Counted from the first letter of the stretch, positions 49,029 to 60,858 are shown. The stretch: DNA of 64,000 nucleotides from Mucor racemosus (GCA_027405735.1 JAPEHQ010000013.1:1302001-1366000), one strand, 5' to 3'. A program made the numbers and translations. Notes: a model not told the origin generated them from the sequence alone.

Positions 49029-50286
49029 TTAATCCTTTTTGGAGAAATCACCAAAGCTATCCATATAATAAGTGGATTTAACCTCGTTAGAAGGACTTAA
49101 TAATTCCTCCTTTGAAGTGATACCTAAATAAAACCAAAATTAATTTATCAAAAAATCAACCATGAGCCACACACACACACAAGCAAACAAATTTACCTGT
49201 CAATACACATAATGTGTCAAGCCCACCATTCAAACCAAATTCGATATCAGTGTTTAATCTATCACCAATCATGACAGTTTTTTTGGGATCAAGACCATAT
49301 CTAAATTATAAAAATTGCATTAAATATTATAATTGTTGATTTAAAATTTCATATAAAACTTACTCGGCATAAATGGCTTCCAACATGTTTGGAGCAGGTT
49401 TACCCAAAACAGCATCAGGGCGTCTACCAAGAGCAGTGATAATAGGAGCTGCAATTGATCCAGCACCTGTAATAAATATAAAAGTTTAGATTATGATATT
49501 ATATAATCCAAGACTCTTTCTTACCGGGGTAAAATCCACCATGTTGAGGATAAGTGGAATCTTCATTAGTAACAATGAAATGACAACCTTCATTCTTGGT
49601 TAAATAAGTAAATGCCTTTGCATATTTCTTGTAATTAACTTGAGTATCAAGACCAATGACAACAGCACCAACTTCCTTGTCTTCAGGAATGGCATCATTA
49701 TCTGTCAAACCTGAATCATCCTCGCCACCACAACTGCGAATACCTTCAGCAGCTAATTCATCTTTAATACCAGCCATACCGATAACATACACCTTTTTAT
49801 CTTCAGGAAACTTTAAAACATGCTTGAGATAAGATGCAGTGGCAAAAGCTGAACTGAAAACCTCTTCCTAGTATTGATTAACAGTAGAATATTAAGTACC
49901 TTTAAATCGATATATTCAATTTCTGTGTATTACCTTGGTTGCCTTGACATTAAATCCCTTGAATTTTTGTAAGAATGACTCACGAGATTTGGTACTATTG
50001 TTAGTAACAAAGAATACACGCTTCCCTAGTAACGAATTATTCGTTAATTTTTGTATAAATTAAGGTTTGTTTGAAACTATACCTTTTGAGCGTAATGTTT
50101 CCATAGCTTCAGGTACGCCATCAAACATATGAGTACCTTCCCATAATACACCTATAATAGATACAGTAAGTCTATTTATTTAGATAATTGACATGCATAA
50201 CACATACCATCACAGTCAAACAAAAAGTTATCATATTGATCAATAAAAGCATCACGCTCAGCCTTTGTTTTCAAGTAATCAAGCAT
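49029..50286 (-). CDS. PHO13-type HAD phosphatase (4-nitrophenylphosphatase/phosphoglycolate phosphatase)
   Basis: Seven exons on the minus strand: 50286-50208, 50151-50083, 50025-49934, 49867-49525, 49466-49364, 49300-49197, 49123-49029 (294 residues). HAD motif I is FLFDCDGVLW (nucleophile Asp24, acid Asp26), motif [11 protein letters not shown], motif III lysine in LGKPAPNM, motif [16 protein letters not shown]. The C2-type cap lies between. Yeast Pho13 and mammalian PGP of this family clear toxic side products such as phosphoglycolate and 4-phosphoerythronate. The length is close to yeast Pho13 (312). The start at [12 protein letters not shown] fits the family; the open frame continues upstream, but with unlikely residues. 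It is divergent from the JSN1-like gene over a 726-bp shared upstream region. Confidence 0.93.
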
Positions 50287-51012
50287 TTTATCAAGAGTTT
50301 TTTTTTCGTAATTGTTGGAAAAAGAGATGTTGTAGATATAAGATAACAGTAAGCAGGTTTTTATATAAAAAAAAACGAAGGATCTTGAATTAGGAAACAA
50401 TATCTCCCTCCAATCATTATACCCTACTTGTAGCAAAAGAAATTAATTGTCCTTTCAAATATACTTTGAAGGGTTATTTCTCTCCAGATTAATAACACAA
50501 TATAAAATAAAATTTACAGTAAAATGGTGCTTAGCATCTAGCGTGTTTGATGATATTTTTTGTTTTCCCAAAAAATCTTCAAAATTGCTTAAACAAGCCC
50601 TTTTCTTATTTATTTTTTCCGGAATGAAAACGACGCTTTTTTCTTCTTGTGCTACTTTTTATTTTTTATTTTCAAAACATGAAAATGGATTAAAATAAAC
50701 TTTTTTGCAATATTTTGTTTTTCTCTATTCTAATTTAAACTGGATCAAAAGAAATTCAAGAAAATACTCCTATTTTATAAACATAGAAAAGCTTGTTAAT
50801 CACTGAATATTCAAATTTAAATTTGGAAGCTAATTTGTCTAAATGGTGTAACGAAGCTCACATTTCCCTCCCTCAAATCCAATTTTCTCCGCTTTTCTTT
50901 TTCGTACTCTTGGCCCCTTCATCATCATCAAAAAATAAATAAATAAACTCTCCTTTTTCCTTTTAGTTTGTTCTTTTCTCTCTTCTTTTCCATCAACAAG
51001 TGATTTTTTAAA
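50287..51012. promoter_or_regulatory. Divergent upstream region of PHO13-type and JSN1-like genes
   Basis: 726 bp between two divergent start codons, presumably carrying both promoters. It has a CT-rich tract at 50935-50995 just before the JSN1-like ATG. No specific binding site can be named. Confidence 0.45.
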
Positions 51013-52165
51013 ATGAAAGAAACAAGCCCTTTAAGACAAGTGTCGGGGTCTGTTTATTCATCATCAACAAGGTTTGTTCAATTACTTCTAAAATGTATGT
51101 ATTTATAATTTAAAAAAAAAAAAATGAAAAAAATAGAGACCTTGATATGATATTTGAAGAAAATGATCATCACCATCATCATCATATGATTCATCAACAA
51201 ACATCTCAGTCGCAACAACAACAATATCAATCTTCACCTTCTTTAAATTTTCTGAGACCTAAACCTACTTATTCGACACCTTATTCATCTACAGACACAT
51301 CCACTTCATCTTCATCCAATGTTGTCTCTCCCGCTGCTATTAGACGTCCTCGTGCAGGCACAATGCCTTCGTTCATTCACCCAGATATGCGACCTTCTTC
51401 TGTTAATACTACGCCAAATTCATCTACAGCTCTTTTGTTAACTACTATTGAAGCTGGCCGTCATCGATCAGGCTCGCTCAATTTGCCACCGCCAGCTGTT
51501 GACAGCTTCTGGTTGGGAGGCCATGATGGACCACTCTCTCCTTCTTCTGAACAACTGCTTCAAAATGATAGTGATTTCTCTATTGCTCGTACAATGAGGT
51601 CACTTGGTTTAGAAGAAGAAGAACAAAAAAAGGAGTCCATGGTAGGATTATTTCATCAACAATCGCCACCAGAATTTCATATGCCTAGTAGATCTCTTTT
51701 ATCGGGTAACAATAGAAATAGATCTTATTCTGTTAATGCAACTGCTAGATATGAGGAGCCATCATTTAAACTCCCAAATGCATTAGAAGGGTTTACGAGA
51801 CAGCAAGTAGCAAGACCAAGAGCTTCAAGTATGGGTCGAGCAGACGCTGGTCATTTACCTCCTCCCATGGGATTTTGGAATAACAGAGGTTCACCTCTGG
51901 TTTCAATGCGGGAAGAAGATTATGAGACAAGTAGTACTACCAGTAGTCAGCAACCACTGTCTTTGGGTGATTCTGAATTACTCGCGAATATTCTCGGTAA
52001 AGAGGAAGATAACTATGACGAGGAAGCTGTAACGTATTTCTACATTTAATGATGTAATGTATAGGTATACTAATTTATTTGTTGTTTTGATATAGAAGCC
52101 ATATTTGCATTTTAGTCAATCAACACCTACTTCATTTTCTAATAATTCTCCCCCTCCTCTTCAGC

Positions 52166-52199
<34 letters not shown>

Positions 52200-52251
52200 G
52201 CAGCAGCAGCAGCAGCAGCAACAACATCATCATCATCAACAACAGCAACAA

Positions 52252-52284
<33 letters not shown>

Positions 52285-54315
52285 GCAACTACACGTTCTC
52301 TTTGGGTTGGTAATATCGATCATACCATCACAATTGATCTTCTTACTCAAGTATTCTCAAATTTTGGTACTATTGAAAGTGTTCGTCTTTTAGTTGAAAA
52401 AGAATGTGGGTTTGTTAATTTCTTTCAGATTGAGGATGCCATTCGAGCCAAAGAAGAGGTATTAGGTCGTATGGGAGGACGTATTGGACAATGTATTGTT
52501 CGTATTGGATATGGTAAAGCAGATGCTGCTGTGACAGAAACTAATGTCTTACAACCCACTCGAGCTTTATGTAAGTTTATATCACTTTGTAATCCAAAAA
52601 TAGATTATTTTAATTAATATTAATATTACTGTAAATTATCTGTGTAGGGCTGGGTAATATTCCAGGCAATACAACGCCGACTTCACTACAAAGTATATTC
52701 GCAGTATTTGGTCAAATTGAATCTGTTCGCGTTTTATCACATAAAAATTGTGGATTTATCAATTTTGAATCTGTTAATAGTGCTGTTAAAGCAAGAGATG
52801 CATTGATGGCAAATGAAATTGATGCTCAAGGCTTTACAGGAGCTCGTGTAGGTTTTGCAAAGATTCCACCTCCAAGTATCAACGCTACAACAAAATCCGA
52901 CATGGAAGATGTGGATTATTATAGCAATCAAGCAGCTATAGCGCCTGCATCTTCAGCATCAACAACACCTAATGCAGCAAATTCTCAGACAGCAACAGAT
53001 CAAGGATCAAATTTAATGCAAGATGCTACTGTAGCTTGGCAAAATGACTTATTCAATATAATGTGTCAATTCAATATAAATGATTCTACAGCTAGAAACT
53101 TTGTTAAAGGTAAGGAGATTTAAGCTTTTTTTGGTGTACACTTTTCACTAAACGGTTTGTCTAGACTTGAAAATCTCTAGTCTTTATTTTGATTCCATAC
53201 CTGCTGTACCTGAACTGGGGTCTAATCGGAAATTTGATGCAATTCGCCTCCGTGAGATGCGAAAGCGAATGGATAGTGCAACAGATACTCAAGAAGAAGC
53301 AGAATTAGTGGCGCTTGAATGTATAGATGACATTGCAGAAATCAGTAGTGGTTAGTGATTGTTTATATTGTAAAATATCTCGAAATTTTAATATATTGTA
53401 TTGTAGATTATATCGGTAATACCGTAGTTCAACGTCTTTTTGAAAAATGTACAGAAGAAACCAAAACTAAAATGCTTGAACGCATTGCGCCACATTTAGC
53501 TGCTATTAGTATTCACAAAAATGGTACTTGGGCCACTCAAAAGATTATTGATTTAGCAAAGACTCCTGAACAAATCCAATTAATCAGTCGATACCTTAAA
53601 CCTTACATCCCTCCTTTGTTACTGGATCAATTTGGTAATTATGCAGTACAATGCTGTCTTCGATTAGGCTCAGACAAGACTCAATTCATTTTTGATTCCA
53701 TGGTGGAAAAGTTGATGAATATTGCACAAGGTAGATTTGGAGCTAGATCCATGCGGGGTATACTTGAAAGTGAGTTTGTAACAGAGAATCAAAAGGTAAG
53801 ACAAATAGAGTAACTATTTAGAATATACATCCAACATGTTCCTGTAATAGAAATTTACTGCTTCAGCACTGGTTCAGAACGCAGTAGCATTATCTACAAA
53901 TACCAACGGTGTATTACTCTTATCCTGGTTGATAGAGTCCACAGATATTGATCATCGAATGCAAAATATTGCAACTAGATTATTACCTCATTTGTCACAA
54001 TTATGTATTCATAAACTTGGTTCACAAATTATTTATAAGCTTGTAAATCAGACATCAGAAAAGCAAGCACAGGAAACAATTATGCAGCAATTATTAAACC
54101 AACAAGGAGATGCGTTGACTGATATTTTGTCTGATCAAGTTCGTGGGTTGGTGTTTATTCAAAAGCTTATTATCTGCCCTTTATTGACAGATGAGCAAAA
54201 GAAGCAACTCTCTGACAAGGTCTGTGCAGAACTCGAAAATTTAAATGGTCCTGGTCATAAAAAGTTACTAGGTCTACTTTTAGAAACCAACAACAGCAAT
54301 AATCATGATGATTAA
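51013..54315 (+). CDS. JSN1/PUF-type RNA-binding protein (two RRMs plus Pumilio repeats)
   Basis: Seven exons: 51013-51071, 51137-52028, 52096-52570, 52648-53109, 53165-53350, 53407-53795, 53851-54315 (975 residues). Residues 1-340 are low-complexity (His and Gln tracts, Ser/Pro-rich, PRAGTMPS and PRASSMGR sites). A pure Gln/His tract covers about 340-382. RRM1 (about 382-458) has RNP2 LWVGNI and RNP1 ECGFVNFF; RRM2 (475-550) has LWLGNI and NCGFINFE. Pumilio repeats run from about 690 (YIGNTVVQRLFEKC, HKNGTWATQKII, DQFGNYAVQCCL, GRFGARSMRGIL, HKLGSQIIYKLV). The RRM-plus-PUF layout is that of yeast Jsn1/Puf1 and Puf2, which bind 3'-UTRs of membrane-protein and mitochondrial mRNAs. The target here is inferred. 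Confidence 0.92.
52163..52286 (+). repeat. CAA/CAG polyglutamine tract
   Basis: About 40 codons, almost all Gln, with His clusters (CATCATCATCATCAA) in the middle. Long uninterrupted CAA and CAG runs occur in exon 3 of the JSN1-like gene, immediately before RRM1. Likely length-variable between strains. Confidence 0.9.
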
Positions 54316-54527
54316 TACCCCCAGTGAATCCATTTAAACAAAACGAAAAAAAAAGAGAAAGAAGTTCTTCTTTCTCATCATATTCCTTCTTCTTTATATA
54401 CATGTATAATGTACACACTCACACACACACACACTCACTCACTCACCCACTCAAATGTTCCTTTTTTCTTTTTGCAATTCTTTTCTCCAAATAAAATATT
54501 ATATATAAATAAAACAAAAAAGCGACT

Positions 54528-55407
54528 TTATTCTTTTACTGCTTCTTGATCTACTTTGTCATTTGTATCATCAGAATCTGTTTTTTCATTTTTTTCTTCT
54601 GCTTCATGGTCTGATAAACGATCCTCATCAACATCTTTTTTGATTTCATCCGCTTCTTCGTCTTCATGATCTGATAAACGATCATCGCCATTTTTACCCT
54701 CAAATACTCTTTTTGCTTCCAATGCCTCTTCCTTCTGTTGCTTTATCTTTTCTTGCATGCCCTCTGTTAGCTTTTGGGGTAAATAACATAATGAAGGTTG
54801 AGTTGTAGTTTTTAAAAAGTTTGCTAATCTTTCATTTTGTGTTAATGCCAATGGCTCCTACAATTTCTTGTTAAAAAACTAGCATGCTTAAAACTGTCGA
54901 ATTGAACCTTACTGTTTTCTCTTGCCATAATTGTTTTTCCTTTTCTAATTTCTCTTCTGCTAATTTAATTTTTTGGTCTTTACGTTCTCTTAATTTCTCT
55001 TGAAGTTGTGCTCTCTCTCGCTCCAATTTTTCATGTAATTTTTCATTAATAGCCTGTCGATTTTTATCCTACATAAATGGCGTTAATGAATTGTCTTCTC
55101 CATGCAAAACCTCAAAAAAACACATTACTATTTCGCTGTTCTTTTCAGTTTCATTTTTGAATTTGTTTAATGTGCCTAATAAGGCACCAAATAATCGTCT
55201 ATTACGTTTCTGTCCTGCTTCACTTTCTTGAATGCGAGGTCGCTTAATCTGATTTTTATTAAAAAAAATTAGTTGACTGAGCCACCACTATAATCACTGC
55301 GAAAGAATACTTGATATTACCTCCTCTGTAGGTTGGGTATCTTCTGATCCCTCATCATTTGTACGTTTCTGTCCGGTTGTGGGTACGACGATGCTTGATT
55401 GAACCAT
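54528..55407 (-). CDS. Pinin/SDK/MemA domain protein
   Basis: Four exons on the minus strand: 55407-55321, 55248-55129, 55068-54913, 54857-54528 (230 residues). The core GQKRNRRLFGALLGTLNKFK, followed by a long charged helix (LHEKLERERAQLQEKLRERK) and KQLWQEKTEPLALTQNERLA, is the pinin/SDK/MemA conserved region. In animals pinin is a nuclear protein of the exon-junction/ASAP-PSAP complexes that affects splicing. The fungal protein is short and lacks the SR-rich animal tail. The C-terminus is acidic, with two DDRLSDHE-like repeats that look like CK2 sites. It is tail-to-tail with the JSN1-like gene, 212 bp apart. Confidence 0.85.
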
Positions 55408-55869
55408 TTTATGTTGTTAAATAAAGGGTGAAATACGAGGAGAAAGATTTGACAAACTGCTATTACATTGAGTTGAATGTACGTGATCCCATTAGTTTCA
55501 CCCAGTCACGGCAAATTATCAGTAGGTTTGTAATCTCATCATATTTTATGCATTAGATACAAAGAAATACTCATTTTTTTTTATTTCTGCAGATTAATCA
55601 TAAGTTAAAGCTTTGATTTCTGAAGCATGATAGAGTAATTTGCAATTCTACTCGTTTGTCATCATGGTTTTTGAAACATTCGAACTCAAGGAGCTACGCT
55701 ATTATCAAAACAGTCAGTGGTAGTCTTGCTCTGAAAAGAGATGTTGCGATCTGTATCCATAAACTGCCCTCGTAACATCACGTTATATTAAAAGATACAA
55801 ATATTTCTGCATTCAATCATTGATATCCCTATATTTTATAGATCTTGAGACTATCATTGCATATTTAGT
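55408..55869. other. Intergenic
   Basis: 5' flank of the pinin-domain gene. No open frame or repeat recognised up to the start of the inverted B copy. Confidence 0.45.
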
Positions 55870-55879
55870 ATATACCAAA

Positions 55880-56160
55880 ACAAAAAGAGAGAACCAACAC
55901 ATGTAGAAAAGGATTTTCAAGGCTTTACATTATTTAGCGCAATTAAAACCTTGATAAATTGCTCATTTCAGCCAATATAAAAGCAGTATTAAAGCGCATC
56001 AACCATAAATTAAATAAATAGGCAATATCTGTTATCATAGAAACATACATTTTTCTATTAGAAAAACCGTCTGTCATATCATTACATTCATTAAAAAATT
56101 GCAAAAGCGAGCCCGCAGAGCAACGCCATAATTGAGCATCAGAGCATAATCAAACGGCTA
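55880..56160 (+). pseudogene. Open-frame remnant in B copy 4
   Basis: Decayed counterpart of the minus-strand frame at 19561-19860. It starts THVEKDFQGFTLFSAIKTLI and then meets several stops. Confidence 0.3.
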
Positions 56161-56905
56161 AGTCTGTTAGACCTTAGACTATGGTATATATCTAAGTTTT
56201 AAATAAAAATGCGTTTTTTTTCAACTTCTCTTATATTTAACCATGTATGGTCTGAAAATTCAGTTTTTGTAGCGGACATTTTCGGGGCTCATTTTATCCT
56301 TACCAACACTCATGATTTTGATCAAAAAACAGAAAAATCAAATTTTGATACCAAAATCAACGTTTAAATAGACTACATTGTGAGAGAAACCTGTAGGCAT
56401 AATTAATACGCATTTTATAAAAGCTTAATATGAAAGATTATATAATAAAAATTTGTACTTTTGGCCCAAAAACGGATTTTTGGTTAAAGGATTTTCATGT
56501 AATATTTTGCAATAAAAATGTTTGTTATTTTTTATTGAGCAAATAGAGCGCTAAATCCTGGATATGTGTATAGTTTTTGTTTTTATAATTGTTAGTATAA
56601 TTAACTCTAAATTTGCAAAATCAGAAAAAAAAAATTAAAAAATGTCAAAATTGATGATCTGGACAAAAATAATTTTTTAAATTAATATTCCGCTTATAAG
56701 CCTTGTAAGTCTTAAAAATAAGAGATTTTATAATACTTGAGAACTTTTTCAAGAATTAACGATGCTGCACCCACTTGATTCAAGATTATTACTGTAAATC
56801 TTTATATATATATGTAAATATTGTGTGGTAGTTTATTCGATGATAGTATAGTCTTACTTTATAATTACTGCGCTAAAGGTGATTTACATTGAGTTTTAGT
56901 CTTAC

Positions 56906-57144
56906 CTCTCCAATATCATAAATCATAAACATAAACATGATGGCCATCACTAGAACCTATTATTACCGCCTTTTTTCCCTCTGTGTCCCATGCCAATTTA
57001 TTTTTTAATGCTGTGCCAAAACTAACTGAAGTACTTACAAATGGTTCCTCGGCATTTGCATTAAAGTTTCATAAATCAAATTGACTGATTCCATCTACAA
57101 CAGTATCAAACGTATCATCAGCCCACCCTATTATAAATGCCAAT
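56906..57144 (-). pseudogene. Dynein intermediate chain exon fragment (B copy 4)
   Basis: The best-preserved remnant. On the minus strand it reads ADDTFDTVVDGISQFDL, TGA for Trp, NFNANAEEPFVSTSVSFG, then ALKNKLAWDTEGKKAV and IGSSDGH, with intron ends on both sides. It matches the end of the WD40 propeller of cytoplasmic dynein intermediate chain. The Trp-to-stop change and small insertions make it non-functional. Confidence 0.7.
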
Positions 57145-57285
57145 CTAAGATCAGAAACATCCTATTGTCATTGTTATAAGCTATGAAAAGCTTGATTTTT
57201 AATAATACAGCACTCAGTAAATAAAAAACAAGATGATACTAATATCATATGGTGAGTATTTAACATCTAAGTTTGATAAAGTATG

Positions 57286-58025
57286 CTTTTTGCAGTAAAT
57301 GACGATGTTATTTACTAAAATAAAAGAAATATAAAAATAAAATCAGTAGAAATACAATTATAATCAGCTAAAGTTTTTATTACAAAAGATTTCTCAAGAG
57401 TTAAAATAATTGAAAAGTATGAGGGTATTTATAATGATTTGGAGAACTTGGATATACACCATCAGACTTGAATGGATGTATATTTAGTAATCTTCCAGTT
57501 TTGAGTACATTGTTATTGATTTGATATTTTAAGGGGTAAATTGTGTAGAGCATTGACCATAAGGGATTATATGTCAAGTGTGACAATATCGACCTTTTGG
57601 GAAATGGTTGTTTTGTTTATTTCTGTTATATCTATTTTATGTAACCTTAATTTTTAAGGGGTAGTTTTTATATGCTTGAATCTTATTTATATTGATAGTG
57701 CAACTTCGATATAGATGAGTAGTTGACTAAATTGATATCTTTGTTTATTATCATTATTGATTTGGATAGAATCCTGTTTTGATATATATGTCATTTGTGT
57801 AATTGATTGCGCCGTGATCAAGAGTGGTATCATCTACACGACATGTATGGTTCAAAAAGGATATTTCATATTTTTAGCATGCGTTTGTTATTGTGTTCAA
57901 TTGAAGCGTTTGTTTATTATTGTTGTTCACATTTCAAGTGGCATCATATCTTATGAGCGACACTTGGAATTTAGGTTGCTTTATTTTTATCAAGCGTTTT
58001 TAGTATGTAATTCCACTGCACTTTT
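57286..58025. mobile_element. 730-bp TG...CA insertion with 5-bp target-site duplication
   Basis: Element 57291-58020 begins TGCAGTAAAT and ends TTCCACTGCA, with a 6-bp perfect inverted end (TGCAGT/ACTGCA). It is flanked by CTTTT at 57286-57290 and 58021-58025. B copies 1-3 have one CTTTT-type stretch there (on their strand 'taaaagcatac'), so they are empty sites. TG...CA with a 5-bp duplication favours a solo LTR; a small DNA transposon is the alternative. No coding frame of note. Confidence 0.65.
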
Positions 58026-58375
58026 AAAACCCTTTTTAAAAATCCTGAGGCAAACACAACATCTTGGTCCTGTAATTTCTATTCATCAAAATGTTACAAT
58101 TTCCACTGCACAATGAATGCACCTTTTCTCAGTCTTGACCTCGATGTACATTGGGTATCGGTTTTTTTACCAGTTGTATTTTCTCTGGTTCATTAATATT
58201 CAATTATATTGAACGATAATGATTTGTAGCATTACCAAAAAAAGAAAAGAGTAAATGCTTCAAGAGTTTTATACATATTAAATTATGCAATTTAGTAGCA
58301 ATGATTGCACTTAACTATGTTTTTTGAGCCTATTAATGTTAATCAGAATAATTAGCTACTGTATTACGGCCGACC

Positions 58376-59260
58376 TTGGCTGCACAAGGTTATTTTGTTG
58401 TGGTGTCCAGCAGGTGGGCTGCACACTATAGCCTAAGCTGTTGTGCCCACTGAATATGGCTAGACGGATATCTTATCTTATATGAAGTTAGTATGTATCT
58501 TAAGAGAAAGCATAAATATAATGTTGCTTTTTCATGCAAAATGGAAAAGTTGCCTTCTTGATAATGTTTATTATATTTAATAATCATTTTAATTCATAAA
58601 GAAAGTTATAAAAATATGAAATCTGAAGATATACAAAAAAAAATAGGATATATATAGAAAATTAAAAAGATGTGAAAATTATAGATATCCGTCCTAATAA
58701 AAAGATAACAAGGTGCACATTGTCGTATATTTTTAGGTTTGATAAATAATACTTAAAAAAGAATACAATCAGAAAAGAATGAGTAATGAATCAGTTCTTC
58801 AACTGTATAATAAAAACAAGACATTGTTTATTTAGGTATAAAAGTATGGCCTTTTATATTGTTTTGACATTGAGATCCTAAGATATAATTTAAGTCATTG
58901 TTAAACCTTTAAATATGTTTGATAGTAATCTATGGATTGAAATGGATCAATCATAATTTAATTGTTCTTGCAGAGCTTGTGAGTTGTCTTGTTTCAATGC
59001 TGCGCTAAATGTGCTTGGATGTTGATTTGATAGTAGCTACTTGATTGATTAACCACTGGGATGAAATAAAAGGATGGCGTCATAATTGAGGTCCAATCGT
59101 TCTTGTTAATTGCTGTATAAACTTAGTACGCTAGAAGTTTCTTATATCCGATATCAACAAGACTTTGCACTTCAATAATACATATGTCGTAGTCAGTCAA
59201 TAGATTGTAAGATGTATTGATACTGTAGAAAGTAATAAAGTATGGTACTTGGTGGAATAC
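58376..59260 (-). repeat. Repeat family D, inverted copy (contains a MITE)
   Basis: Reverse counterpart of 20601-21444, including 'aaggtgcacattgtcg' and the TATA-like 'atataaaagg' homologue near 58850. It is interrupted by the MITE at 58463-58693. Confidence 0.6.
58460..58696. mobile_element. 231-bp MITE with perfect 11-bp TIRs and CTA duplication
   Basis: Element 58463-58693 begins GACGGATATCT and ends AGATATCCGTC, an exact 11-bp inverted repeat. It is flanked by CTA at 58460-58462 and 58694-58696. The D copy at 21345-21370 (TTATCTTTTTAGCCATATTC) shows the uninterrupted site on the other strand. The interior is AT-rich and non-coding. A 3-bp TWA-like duplication fits the PIF/Harbinger group, but the superfamily is an inference. 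Confidence 0.8.
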
Positions 59261-59559
59261 AACATCGAATATGAATCAAAATGGGCTCCCGTTGCAATAG
59301 TACGTACTTCTAATATTGGTTTACAGAACTGCCAAGGTTCAGCATCCCTAAATTACTGTAGGAATAACAAAATAAAAATTCGCGCTTGTTTAAACTATTT
59401 TGTATGTCTGAACTGTTTCAGATCTTCTTTAAAAAAATTTATAAAATTAAATAATGGTTCGAAATTAAATTTTGAAGTTGCACTTAATGTACAGTGAGTA
59501 TACAAATAACATATCTGGATTTCATTAGCTAACAGTTGTTTTTGAAGGATTAAAACACG
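59261..59559. other. Unassigned sequence between repeats D and A
   Basis: An 82-codon frame (59249-59497) has no recognisable features and spans the edge of repeat D. Nothing else seen. Confidence 0.35.
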
Positions 59560-60350
59560 ACTTTCAAAGAGAAGTCTGTCTTGCTCTGCTTGAAAAATAT
59601 TAAAACTTTGAGCCTCCATATTTCTGAAAAAATTAAGCTATATCAACGCTTTTTAATGATGAAACTTACTTGTTTTTATTGCTCTATAACATCATATTTC
59701 AATACGAAAAAATTCTGAGCACTTTTATTTTTAATCCATTTTTTTTACATTTCTGTAGTAGATTTCAAAATATTTGTTAAATTGAACAGTATTTTTTTCA
59801 GTCGTGTCATCAGCCTCGTTGATCTCCCTCGGACCCAATTTAGTTTCTTTCTAAATATTGATTTTTTGTGGAGATATCCTCAAAACTGCGTACAAAGGAA
59901 TACCTTTGATTTTAGCTTCAATTTTTTCCCTGTATACCCTCATCTCAAATTCTGAATTTAAAAAAATGTTAGAAAATGTTTTGTTTTCTCTGCAAAAAAT
60001 GCAGCTAAAAGGTTCGGCAATGGCTCGATCGATAGGTAATTTTGATGCGCATTATCCCCATTACTTATATTTGAACCATGCTTATAAAAATTGATGTCTA
60101 TCTTTAAAAAACCTCCAAAATTTGAATTGAATTTTGTGCAAAATATAATGCAAAACATTTGTTTAAATTTTGCTTAGGTAGATGCAGAATCTAAAACTAC
60201 ACAAAAAATAATTAGTAAGCTAGCTCAACCTACTTTGTAGTTCATTAGCTAATAAACGATTTTGTTTTTTGAACCATTTTCTGATCGATTTGACAAATCA
60301 ATTTTGGAGCTCAGCCACCATAGGCTCTAAGCTATAATGTGAACTGCTAC
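59560..60350 (+). repeat. Dispersed repeat family A, copy 4 (5'-truncated)
   Basis: Matches the last 800 bp of the element at 5040-7005, without the SINE. The shared frame survives in part (59858-60094). Confidence 0.7.
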
Positions 60351-60533
60351 TGTATTATTCATACACTTCTTATTAATTAACAATAATAAGTTCTATTGTC
60401 ACATATAATGGATCCCTGTCCATTAGATCTTATCACGTAATCCCAATCACTATATAAACCCACGCTCAAGTCATTCCAATAAACGGTATTTTTTACATTG
60501 ATTTTAATTATTATATATAATATCGATAAATTA
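60351..60533 (+). mobile_element. Possible LTR remnant of the 24182 family
   Basis: Starts TGTATTATTC where repeat A stops, and ends near ATCGATAAATTA. In between lie TATATAAACCC (about 60452) and TTCCAATAAACGGTAT, as in the LTRs at 24182 and 39802. The end is TTA, not TCA, and no target duplication is evident. Confidence 0.4.
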
Positions 60534-60787
60534 ACGTTGTTGATTGATTAAGCACTCGTTCATTTTGTAGCTGATGCCCCTTCCATTATTTACTGCACAA
60601 AAGGGGTGTTAAATGGAACAAAAGTAAACTTGGCACTGCTTGAATTTCATCTTCTTATTACAGCTATTTCTCTCGAGGTTATAACAGTAATCTGAAAACT
60701 TTCATGGGCTTATAAAGTCACGTGACCCATAACAAAAATGCAAATATTTGACTAATATATATTTTTACAATCTTAAAAATATATCAG

Positions 60788-60858
60788 TCTTCGGTAGTAT
60801 AGTGGTGAGTATCCCCGCCTGTCACGCGGGAGACTGGGGTTCAATTCCCCGCCGGAGA
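60788..60858 (+). tRNA. tRNA-Asp (GTC)
   Basis: 71 nt without an intron. The acceptor TCTTCGG/CCGGAGA, D-arm GTAGTATAGTGGTGAGTAT, anticodon arm CCCGC-CTGTCAC-GCGGG with anticodon GTC, and T-arm CTGGGGTTCAATTCCCCG pair well. A seven-T Pol III terminator follows at 60863-60869. Confidence 0.96.

Larger units (their letters stand above)
55870..58375 (-). repeat. Dispersed repeat family B, copy 4 (inverted)
   Basis: Reverse-orientation counterpart of 17591-19916. It holds, in plus-strand order, the KDFQGFTLFSAIKTLINC frame remnant (55880-56160), the conserved core, the dynein exon remnant (56906-57144) and the 'gaatcagagaaaatacaactgg' region. It is split by the 730-bp element at 57291-58020 and joins repeat D at about 58375. 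Confidence 0.8.

Noticed and set aside
52132..52350. Minus-strand leucine/methionine-rich frame
   Set aside because: Antisense of the polyglutamine tract.
57757..58116. 119-codon plus-strand frame
   Set aside because: It crosses the right end of the 730-bp insertion into repeat B, so it is a chance fusion of two repeats.
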